The position numbers and the translations under genes are program-made. The notes beneath the pieces were generated by a model. It made no database searches and was not told the origin of the DNA. It saw only the letters and a list, made by a program, of their open reading frames with translations. Source: Colias croceus (lineage: Eukaryota > Arthropoda > Insecta > Lepidoptera > Pieridae). From it: DNA of 64,000 bases. The stretch is from contig NC_059541.1 of NCBI RefSeq assembly GCF_905220415.1, forward strand, positions 384,501-448,500. Direction: 5' to 3'. Below, piece after piece: positions 27,701 to 39,700 of this stretch (the first letter of the stretch is position 1; each line of letters opens with the position of its first letter).

Positions 27701-30700
27701 CCTTAACCCATTCATCATGACAAAACTACGTAATCCTATAGTCTGGGTATACAATAGAAAACAATTATGCTGGATACTTGTTTGTCTCGTAAATCTCTTT
27801 TCTCGTCTCGTCTCTTGTCTCGTAAATACAAGAATACTGAAGTTTTACTAGTGTCTGAGCCAATCCATGTGGATTTACTTTTAAAAAGGCGTTTGTTAAG
27901 TTTACCTATAAATATGAAATGAATCTAGGTAGTTTGTGCAAAGTATACATTAACCACAGTCATAATAGCGTATTTTCTGAAACACACTATAAAAACGTTT
28001 TTATTACCTACTCTCATTTCTATTACTTTCCAAGAACAATGACTGACTGAATGACAATCTTAATAACCGTAGGAATCGTAGATAAACCTATTAGTTGAAC
28101 TTGATATTTTGGTTTTATGGTATTCTACCCATATGCTTATTACATATATACATTTTTAAAGATTATTAACAATTCGATCACAAGGCGGGATTGTGATCGA
28201 GTGTTTTCTATATTTAAAAAATGTAATCCTATTAATTAGTTAATGTAGTCCTATATTATTAAAATTCATTAATAATAAATATTCAATAGATGGCGCTATT
28301 TCTTTAAATTTCCTTCGATCACGCAGGAGAAGCCGCAAATATCAGTAAGTTAACATTAATGCAACATTTGAGTTTCAAAAAAGGAGAGGGCTTTTGTCAT
28401 GAAATATCGCCAAGACGAGAGTCGTAGACTAAGATTGCTCCCCTAGAGACTACGACTTGTTGTGCGATATGACGTGAATTTATGATGATGTATAATTCTA
28501 TTCTATGCAAAGTGAAAATTATACAAAACTTCGAGTTTATGGCAGGATAAGCAGAGGGGCAGTTGGAACACCTGATGTTAAGTGATCACAATCAACTATA
28601 AAGATAAGTAGCCAAATATAAGATTTTTACTGAATCAGTGATATTACACTAGAACTGAGTTATAAAATCATGTAAAAAATATTGGGTATCATTTAAGCTA
28701 TCACCAATTTAATTAGTTTTGTGTTTCTTAAATAATAGGGTTTGTCCTCAAAATAGTAGATCTGTCACCAAAATGTAGTCACCAAACAATGCAAAATCAG
28801 TTCCACAATAAATCACCTAAAATCCTGAGATTTATGGTCTAGTACCAAATAAATGTTTTTGTATGTATTTATAATAGGTGTGTCCTAATAAGTATTTAAG
28901 CAAACTAATTTAAAGAGATCACCAATAAATCATATAATGTTACTAAAAGTTAAAATAATCAATATTTATTCTTAAAAATAATAACCACTGAATAATCAGC
29001 TCTGGCTGGCTAATGGTTAGCATAATTGTAGATAAAACACTTAATTAAAGTTAAATAATCAATATTTATTGTTAAAAAACAGTAATCACTGAATAATCAG
29101 CGCTGGTTTGGATTTCGAAGGGCGCCCCCTTTTTGTTTTCTGGCCGATAAGCACATTTTTTGCTTCTGGTGGGGGGTTGGCCGGCTTTAAGCGTATGGCT
29201 AATTTGATAATATGTTTGCACATGTCAATTTTTAAAGCGCGCCAATTTGTCTCCGCCCCTTTGATCATTTTTTCATTAAAATTATAAATTGATGTATTAA
29301 ATTGGTAACGAATACTATTAATTTAATATCTGAACGAAATAAAATGTTACTACTGTATTGGTGACAAAATAGCAAATAAAAAAGGAGTCGCATAGATAGG
29401 GAGGCGAAGAGGGGAATTTTCTGCAATACTCGAGCGTGGCAGTTTAAGATATGAGAGATACCTTAGACCTAATAGAACAACCTTGTTAACTATTTAGCTC
29501 TTTAAGTAGTGACGCGCGCCCAGGATAGACGATCAGATTAGTAAAAAAAAATCGATAGTCTGAAATACTCGAGCGCGTCAGATTAAGATATTGGGGGTTG
29601 ATTTTAGTGTTTTAAGACTAAATTTAACTAATCTGACGATAAGTCCTTGACGCCGCCAAGTTATAGGGTCGCGAAATTGTAAAAAAAAAACGTTAATCCT
29701 GCATTCTCGAGCGCGATTGTTTTTATTTTTATTTTGAAGAATATAATCTAAAACTTACTAAAAATACAAAATCTGCCGGTTTCCGCGTGACCGGAAGTCT
29801 GGAGGAGCCATTTCGTCTTCCGAAAAACGCGTTGCAGTATATAAGTCGCGAACGATACATTTTACAAAAAAAAAAAGTTTGAATAAACAAAAAAGGTAAT
29901 CTTATTTTACACAAAAAAGGTCTCTTTACATTTTTGTCCAAAGTTAAAACTTTTTGACTTGAAGCATCATAAAAACTCAAACATCCGGTTTTTTGAGTAT
30001 ATCTCGAAAACTGAGGGTGTTAAGAAAAATTGATATGAAATAACGATGATTAAAAAAAAGAAACTCTCAAACCTTTTTCGGTCAGATTAAGAGAACCCAC
30101 CAACATTTTTGTCAGATTAAGAAAATATGCTTTCAGGAGACCGAGATAAACCTCCCCTATGAAAATCTGACGCGCTTGAGTATTTCAAAAGGACTTTTTT
30201 TTTCTGCATTTTCAAAAATTCATCGTAACTTATCGTCACGCCGAAATCGTCAGTTTTTTTTAAGGGGAGCTTCCTTGGGGCCTACTTAACACCCCTTCCG
30301 AAAATCTGACGCGCTCGAGTAAATTTTTTTTTTGTGCATTTTTGACGAATTAATATGCCTAGCCCCACCACGCAAACCGGCAGATTAGTATACCGTCGTG
30401 ATCAGAGGCACTTGGGGCATACGTAGTATGAATATCTGACGCGCTCGAGAATGCCCAAGTAACTATTTTTTTTTACATTTTTGAAAATCCGTACACGCCA
30501 AACCCACCGCTAAAATGGTTTTTACCATAGAAGCTTTTCTTTTCGAAATTATTTTATCTATCGATTTTGATAAGTCTCGACGGCGCCGTTTAATTACGCC
30601 ATTTAGCTACCTCGCCTCCCTATCTAGCAGTCAGGGATAGTGTTGCCCAAATTCAGTCTTGGTCTTGCAGTCTTGGTCTTGCGTCTTGCGTTTTTGCAAG

Positions 30701-33700
30701 ACCAAGACCAAGAACAAGACCGCGTATTTTTAGCAAGACCAAGACCAAGACTTACCGTGCAAGACTTGAGCAAGAACAAGACATAGCCTGCAAGACTCTT
30801 GCGTCTTGCAGCTAGGACTTAGCACTATTTCACTGAGTAGTTAGGTGTAACAGTTCCGGTATATAACTAGGTAGGTACGCTTAGGAATTCTATGAGACGC
30901 AAAAAACTGTATCAAAGAATATGAAAACCTGGACCTATGCGCATTACTAGTTATTTATTAATCTGCTTGATCTTTACTATGGCTATGTTAATTCAAGCTC
31001 ACAATGTTCCAATTCTAATACGTTTTTCTAAGATTTAAAGTAAACTTTAATAAATAGTAATAGACTAATAGGTAATTGCAAGACTTGCAAGACTTGCAAG
31101 ACTCTTGCTGCAAGACCAAGACCAAGACCAAGACTGGGAGCGCAAGACCAAGACCAAGACCAAGACTAGGTGTATTGGCGCAAGACCAAGACCAAGACCA
31201 AGACCAGATGTATTGGCGCAAGGCCAAGACCAAGACTGGCTAAGTCTCGTCTTGTTCTTGCATTTGGGCAACACTAGTCAGGGATGATAATCGACTTATT
31301 TGGTGACAGATCTACCATTCTGAGCACAGAGCTATTATTTAAGTTACAAAACTGTTATTATAAGAACGAAGTTTATATTCATGTAATGCAATATAATTTT
31401 ATTGGTTATCGATCTCTTATTTTACACATATATTAGCATTAATTTGATAATTCATACCTGGGAACAATTTTTGTTTATCTGAGAACGAAAATATTTCGTG
31501 GTGATAGATCTATTTATTAGGTGATACAACTTGATGACAAATATAAATTTTGGTGATAGAAAATATAGTTCCCAAAAATATTTAACGGACATAATTCACA
31601 TACCTACATTAGATGTGGTTTATTGAACTACGACATTGATAAAATGCGATAAAATGTTTTATAAAAATAACACACCACAGCAAAATGCAAAAAATATAGT
31701 CAATTAAACACACACTAAATAACCAATGTAGTTACATTGCATAAATATCCTTTGTTAGATTGAAAAACATAAACCATTTGAAAATACCAAAGAAACTAAT
31801 AAAACCATGAAATTAAATTCTACACAATCAAGATTTGTTTTAATGAGAACTGAATATTTAATTTAAGAATGCTGGTTTTATTTCCGTCAAACATAAACAA
31901 GGAATATTTCAATGAACATGATGACAAAAAAAAAACACGAGCCACAAATGGACTCACAAATATCCACTTGTTAAGTATGAGATTGTTGGCTATTTACAAA
32001 GACTCCAGTCATCAATAACTATTATAATTCCCTATGATAGTCAAATATAACTATGTATTTACTTATTGAATAGTTTAAAATTGCATCATGCCTATAGAGG
32101 TACATATTAAGGTAAAATCTACATAGGGGAAAACTAATGTAAACGAGAGGTTTAAAACAATATTCTTTAAATTGTTTTAAAAAAGGAAATGTATTAAATC
32201 ATGCAAATTCTTTGTTTTATATGAGAATTAGAATTACATTAGATGAAAAAATTGTGAGGTGCAAGTCATCACCAGACACCAAAGCTACTATATTTATTTT
32301 TCCAGTAATTATAGGATGTGAGATATAATAATTAATTATAAATAAGGTAACTTTACTTTAGCTACTTTAGGAATTCTGGAGCATAGGATAGTGGATATCA
32401 ATGGCAAATTGTCTTACAAAAAAGTGTTGTAAGTATATTTAATTGAACTGTTCTGGGCGTTGATTCCAGATCACTATGAAGAATACTGGTATCTATACTG
32501 TAACTATCAATCTAAATATAAAATAAATACACAATTGTATTGTAGGTTGTAGGTATCTAGTTTAAGCAATAATAAAAAACTATCTTATCTTGAATTATCA
32601 CCTTATTAAACAAGTTAAACTACAAAATATCACTCTTTAAACATGGATAACAATAAACAACATTTTTTACAACATAAAGAAAGGAATATAAATACTTAGT
32701 TATGTTTTTAGTAAATAATTTTTTAGAGACTTCAAAAATTTTATTTAAGATTTGGGTAACAGAAATTCCCAATTTCATTGATTACCCATAAAACTGATTT
32801 AAATAGTCCGTATAAAGAAACAAGGACAATGAGTGGTGAGTTATGGACTTAATAAAATAAAAATGTTTCAAAACGAAAAACATACCTTCAGGGGAAAAAA
32901 TATAATATCCTTAACTACCTACCTGACCCAGAAAACATTGTTCTGCCTTGAACTTATATCTTAGGGGTATGAAAATTGGATGTTGACTGATTTGCAGGCC
33001 TACCTATCTATGCAAAAAATTTCATGAGGATCAGTCAAGCTATTTCTGAAGTGTTTAATTACAAACACTGTGACACGAGAATATAATATACTAGCTTGGT
33101 TTTATTAAAAATCCAATTTGACTGGGACAATTTATAAATTTGTCAAAGTATGCAAATTAATGTTGCACCCAGAAAGTGCACAATTTGTGACATCTGTTCC
33201 AACAGATCAGAGAAAATGTCTCGAGGCGTAATGGGGTCAAGACTTTTGCAATTTCTATTTGTATAAAATATAACAAGTCCACATTTATATTGTTATATAC
33301 ACTTATTGTGAAATCTTTCCCGTCTTTTTCTTTTTATATGTTGATTGTTTAGAAAGTGTGTCAGGTGCATAAAGATGACAAAAACAATAAGAATGTATTT
33401 CAATAAAAATATTTTTCTTCTTTTAGTGATTTGAATGCATTTTACTTGGGCTGCAATATAGAAAATTCAGTGAAGGTTGAATTATTATAATGACCAGACA
33501 TTTCAAATGTATCTTATAAAGAACATTTAAAGCTGTATTACTTGTGTATTGTAAGAAGTACCCTTGAATTAATTGGGACTTACGTTGGTTCATTTTCAGG
33601 ACCATCGCACGGTAAAAACGCGAGAAAGGCGCCATAACGTTATGGTTACCGAAGAAACCTGTTACATATTCCCTTAAAGCCATTCCACTTGCACCGAAAT

Positions 33701-36700
33701 CCACAAATAAACAAACAAGTTCACGGTCACACTAATTGTTTATACACTAATAGAATAAATTTGACACTCATTATCACCGGGAATCACTGCGAACATCAAG
33801 AACTTTATACATTAGCTGGCTTAACATGATCACTCGTTATAGATAAATGATAACAATTTTTTCGCGATTAAAAAGCTGATGCTTAATGCATCCTATGTCC
33901 AGTTTTTTCAAAAATGTTTATGTATCGGAATTTTGTGTTGACATCACGAATAGTCAGTATGATCGATCGATCTTCCTTCCACCCACAGATTAAGTATTAG
34001 TTACTACCAAGAAGCTTATACCCTCTAATACACTGGAGATTGCACTATGACCATTAACTTGAAACCAAGAAGCTTATATCTAATACACTGGAGATTTCGG
34101 TATGAACATTGACGTGTAACAAGAAAATATTGCCCAGTTCATGTTTTTTATCACTTTCACACCTAACTTGGTATTGCCACTGTTAATACGAAGTTTTCCC
34201 AAGGCTACTATGTATGCTGTAATATTCTGTGCAAAAGGTTAGTTTTTGTACATGAGTTTGTTGATAAATTGCCAACAACGTCATTCAGAAGCATTGTTGG
34301 ATGAGACAATTATTATTTATGCTAAATAAACTAAGTATCTGAACCAATTATTAAAAAGCGATACTCCCTGATTATGGGTAGTCACCATAATAAAATTGTA
34401 GCAACTCTCACTTTGTCAATATGGCATGTGTGTCAAAAAAATTGCGTCGCTTCGAATATTTAAGTTAATATTGTTGCTTATTTAATGAATATTTTCCGAA
34501 TATAAAGAATGCATTGTATTGTGCAAAATTGCAGAAGTGTTTGGACACCAAATTCTGGCATAGAATTTCACAGGCAAGTGTATATTTACGTTATTTACAA
34601 TATTCCTCAATACTCCTGCATTTACCTGTTTAGAATCATTTCAATGGCAAAAATTGTCTAATTTAGCATCATTTTAGTAAGCAGTCATGTTAAATTTGTT
34701 ATTTCCCTAATACTTTATCATTTTTCAACAAGTTTTCAATAAACAGATTTAACAAGTAAGGTAACCATGATGAGTTTTTATGGATAGCGAAGAGAATATA
34801 TTGTAATAACAATAATAAGATGAAAATTTAGAACACCATTTTAAAGATTGTTACTAGTAATGAAACAACACATGACATCGGTATTGCACTCACATGTAGT
34901 TATAAGATTGTTCGTTTTTACATTGAAATTTATACTTTTTTAACTTACCTCATATTTTTTTGTTTTACGTATTTCAGCTTTCCAAAAAGTAAAATAAAAA
35001 GAAATATATGTGCCCATCAAGGTTACTGAGGATTACGACCCAGAAAAAAATACCTTTTGAAAAATAAACTTTGTAAAGTTAGCTGAAATTTGTGCAAGGC
35101 TGCTATAAACAGTTTTTCTTTGATGATTCTGGCTTGAAATTGACCCGTCGAAGCAACGCGTTTAAAAAGAAGATCTGAGTAGCTAACAATTTGGTAAACA
35201 GCATCTGATGCAAAACACAACTTTCCTCTATTTACAAAGGATGTTAATGCTATATATCGGTTCATATCCAAGCTTTGTAGCCAAAAGTTATTTATAACTA
35301 TCATTCTATACCAATTAAAATTGTATGTACCTACCTATAAAGTATGACCATAATATTATAATATAAATACTGTTAAAAATATATGTCGTTATTATTTATA
35401 GACCATGATTTTTAGTTTTTTCTATTTTGAAAAATCCTGAATTTACAAACCAGCGTGGTCACTCGACAGAAAGAGACAAATAACATGACTGACGTCATTG
35501 AATGTCATAGTTTCTTGTTTCAAGTTAATGGTCATAGTGCAATCTCCAGTGTATTAGAGGATATAAGCTTCTTGCTTGAAACAAGAAACTATGACATTCA
35601 ATGACGTCAGTCATGTTTTTTGTCTCTTTCTGTCGAGTGACCACGCTGGTTTGTAAATTCAGGATTTTTCTAAATAGAAAAAACTAAAAATCATGGTCTA
35701 TAAATAATAACGACATATATTTTTAACAGTATTTATATTATAATATTATGGCCATACTTTATAGGTAGGTACATACAATTTTAATTGGTATAGAATGATA
35801 GTTATAAATAATTTTTGGCTACAAAGCTTGGATATGAACCGATATATAGCATTAACATCCTTTGTAAATAGAGGAAAGTTGTGTTTTGCATCAGATGCTG
35901 TTTACCAAATTGTTAGCTACTCAGATCTTCTTTTTAAACGCGTTGCTTCGACGGGTCAATTTCAAGCCAGAATCATCAAAGAAAAACTGTTTATAGCAGC
36001 CTTGCACAAATTTCAGCTAACTTTAGAAAGTTTATTTTTAAAAAGGTATTTTTTTCTGGGTCGTAATCCTCAGTAACCTTGATGGGCACATATATTTCTT
36101 TTTATTTTACTTTTTGGAAAGCTGAAATACGTAAAACAAAAAAATATGAGGTAAGTTAAAAAAGTATAAATTTCAATGTAAAAACGAACAATCTTATAAC
36201 TACATGTGAGTGCAATACCGATGTCATGTGTTGTTTCATTACTAGTAACAATCTTTAAAATGGTGTTCTAAATTTTCATCATAATATTGTTATTACAATA
36301 TATTCTCTTCGCTATCCATAAAAACTCGTCATCATGGTTACCTTACTTGTTAAATCTGTTTATTGAAAACTTGTTGAAAAATGATAAAGTATTAGGGAAA
36401 TAACAAATTTAACATGACTGCTTACTAAAATGATGCTAAATTAGACAATTTTTGCCATTGAAATGATTCTAAACAGGTAAATGCAGGAGTATTGAGGAAT
36501 ATTGTAAATAACGTAAATATACACTTGCCTGTGAAATTCTATGCCAGAATTTGGTGTCCAAACACTTCTGCAATTTTGCACAATACAATGCATTCTTTAT
36601 ATTCGGATAATATTCATTAAATAAGCAACAATATTAACTTAAATATTCGAAGCGACGCAATTTTTTTGACACACATGCCATATTGACAAAGTGAGAGTTG

Positions 36701-39700
36701 CTACAATTTTATTATGGTGACTACCCATAATCAGGGAGTATCGCTTTTTAATAATTGGTTCAGATACTTAGTTTATTTAGCATAAATAATAATTGTCTCA
36801 TCCAACAATGCTTCTGAATGACGTTGTTGGCAATTTATCAACAAACTCATGTACAAAAACTAACCTTTTGCACAGAATATTACAGCATACATAGTAGCCT
36901 TGGGAAAACTTCGTATTAACAGTGGCAATACCAAGTTAGGTGTGAAAGTGATAAAAAACATGAACTGGGCAATATTTTCTTGTTACACGTCAATGTTCAT
37001 ACCGAAATCTCCAGTGTATTAGATATAAGCTTCTTGGTTACTACGTAACTTCCACCGCCCTACTTTGAACACTAGTGATGTCATTTTCCATGAATGTCGA
37101 TACTTTTCACGATGTCAATGTCACTGTCAAAGAGTTTGTTACTCTTGTCTGTGCTCTTGTCTCTGCAATACTAAATCTCTCTAAATCAAGCTCTTTCTCT
37201 AATTATATTTTAAGAATATAATAAAAACGAAAACCAGTGACGAATTTAAATAAAGAATTATAGCATTTAAATTATACTGTAAACAAGTGTAATTATTTAT
37301 TGCTCTGAGGTAAAAATAAAGTTGGTAGAATAGTAGTTAATTAAATTTTGCTGACGTAAACGGTGTGGTGTAGCCACAGGGTGTAGCATATTGAATTTCA
37401 GTTTTTCATTACTAGTTCACTACCTAGTACCTACTTTGTTCAACTATAAAACAGTTTCAAACTGTTTTTGAAGCCAGAGAAGATAATATTTTTAAATGTA
37501 AGCAACTTTATTATTTACCTATAATATAAATTAAAATAAAACGGTTCTCTACTGTATCTTTTTTATTCTAATTACACCGTTGATTAGTTGAGTTGGTAAG
37601 TAAAGAGAGTAAGTTTTCTGATTGTTACCTGTGGTTCAAATTCAAATTCAAATTTATATTAATTTATTTGCCAAATTATTGTGGTAAAACTCGTGGTAAA
37701 AGCTCTTTGCATTGGTCACAACCGGCCATAAAATAAAAAGTAAACACGCGGTTGTTCTGCAGGGCGCGCTTTTTATGGCCTTTTACGTTTAAGTAATTTT
37801 TTTAGGTAAGTACCTAGTTACCTATTTGTTATTTTTCGAAATTAAATTACAACGGGTCACCATGAAATTTGACTTTGATTGCAAAGCATTAAATTTCGGT
37901 ATTTAGGTCGTAATTAGACGGAAAAAAAAATATATGGCATGAAAAACTTTGCTTTTGTGCTAAGACTGATTGAACGAAATTTTAAAAAATCTCGGATTTT
38001 AATTTTTTATTGAAAATAAAACTATTGAAATAAAAATGTTTATTATTTTTATTAAGTTTTAGTTACTATCAAATTAGGTTTACAGAAAAGTGGAAAATAA
38101 CTTAAAAGTGCACACTTTTACTTTTTAACAGACTTCAAAAAAAAGGAGGAGGTTATCCATTCGGCCGGTATGTTTTTTTTTGTATGTACACCGATTACTC
38201 CGAGGTTTCTGAACCGATTTACGTGATTATTTTTTTCTTCGATGCGGGGGGCCCATAAAAATTTTATTGGGATAGGCCCAGTAGTTTGTATTTTATGAGC
38301 ATTTTTGTCTGTAGGTATTTGTAAATTTTGCAAGTGCAAGTTTGAAGTCGTTTGTTTTTAACGCAGTTATCACTTTTTCTTTTATGATCTTAGCTACTTT
38401 CTCTCAATAAACCCCAAATATAGTCGCCCATCATGTTTTCATTGTATTGGCCTTGATTGCGTTGTTCAAAATTCATGATGTCCTGATGGAATCGTTCTCC
38501 TTGCTCCTCGGAACAGGCTTCCATATTGTTTTTAAATTTATCCAAATGAGCATGCAGCATATGTACTTTGAAAGACATCCTGCAGCCCATGGCCTTATAA
38601 TTTGTAAGCATAATATCCTCAACCAACTTTTCGTAGTTTTCAGCTTTATTTTTTCCTAAAAATCCAGAAACTACTGTTTTAAAACTGTTCCAACTTGCTT
38701 TTTGAGTACGATTCAGCAACGTTGGAAATTTTTCATCGGCGAAAATCTGTCTTATTTGCGGACCAACTAAAACCCAAGCTTTAACCTTTGCTTCCGATAA
38801 CTTCGGATTTTTTTTTTAATTAACACAAAAGCAAACTTTATGCCGAAAAAAAGTATTTTCTTTTCGTTTTTGTGCATAACTAACTGGAAAATAATAGTAT
38901 AAACTTTAGGACAAAGAACGAAATTTTTTTTGTCGAGTCGTGTTATTATTAATCACCAACTACGGGTATATAGCCTGGTTTGTATAATACACAAGTAATT
39001 GGTTTTTTTTTAGTTTTAATAAATATTGTTGTTATTATGTAATGCGATTGCTTACTATTTTTACGTACGTTTCCACATCCTTTGCATTGGAAATTGTACT
39101 GTCGGTGATGAAAGTGATACTCAGTGGATTTGTCCAGAATGCCAGGTACTGGGTAAGAAAGGTGGAGACAATTCAACTACTCCGGCGCGCTCTAACGCAG
39201 TTATAGAAAATAGTCGTAAACGAAAGAAAGTGGAACATCTCAACAGCCCCCTAACCCAGGCATCTATTGAAACTTCCAATTACTCTTCTGATGTGCAGGT
39301 CCTTACAGAAGAAATTCGTCTTCTTCGTGAGACTGTGTTGACTTTTAAGAACGACATGGCAAGTTTTGTGTCGTCACTTGCTCTCTGCGAAAAGAATCTA
39401 GAAGATATTAAAGCTGTTCATTCCTCAAAAATACAAGAGCTTGAAGCTAAACAACGTGAAAATGTTGAACTTAAATCTACAATTAATTCTTTGCGCCAAG
39501 AGCTAGATTTTCGTTCGCAGGCTTTCCTAATAAATGAACTGGAAGTAATAGGAATCGAGGAGGAATCTTCGGAAAACCCCATTCATTTAGCTATGACTAC
39601 AGCCAACAAAATAGGAGTGAATATAACGGAAAACGATCTTGATAGTGTCACAAGAGCGGGTCCACGACACCACAGTAAAGACTCAAATTCTGATTCCAAT

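Larger units (their letters stand above)
28600..31600. mobile_element. Outer DNA element with GGTGACAGATCTA words (borders approximate)
   Basis: TAGATCTGTCACCAAA near 28759 and TTTGGTGACAGATCTA near 31298 are an inverted pair; further TCACCAA words lie on the left and GGTGATAGA words on the right. It contains the SWIM-protein tail at 29086-29268 and was later split by the insertions at 29393 and 30638. True termini were not identified. Confidence 0.5.
34066..35574 (+). mobile_element. Inner P-like element, 1509 bp
   Basis: Terminal inverted repeats CAAGAAGCTTATAT...TAATACACTGGAGATT at both ends, with a 3-base indel in the right one. Flanked by a perfect 8-bp target duplication CTTGAAAC (34058-34065, 35575-35582) that belongs to the outer copy. 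Carries the THAP start on the plus strand and a transposase C-terminal-like frame on the minus strand. Non-autonomous as it lacks the catalytic domain. Confidence 0.92.
34008..37036 (-). mobile_element. Outer P-like element, split by a second copy of itself
   Basis: Begins CAAGAAGCTTATACC at 34008, is interrupted after 58 bp by 34066-35574, resumes at 35583 and ends GCTTCTTG at 37036; without the insert and its target duplication it is about 1512 bp. Flanked by GTTACTAC on both sides. The 8-bp duplication, roughly 31-bp terminal repeats and THAP coding all fit the P superfamily. Lies opposite to the inner copy, so the pair forms a palindrome of nearly 3 kb. Confidence 0.92.

Noticed and set aside
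31105..31287. Open frames reading KTKTKTR and SWSWSW
   Set aside because: They are translations of the CAAGAC array inside the hAT MITE.
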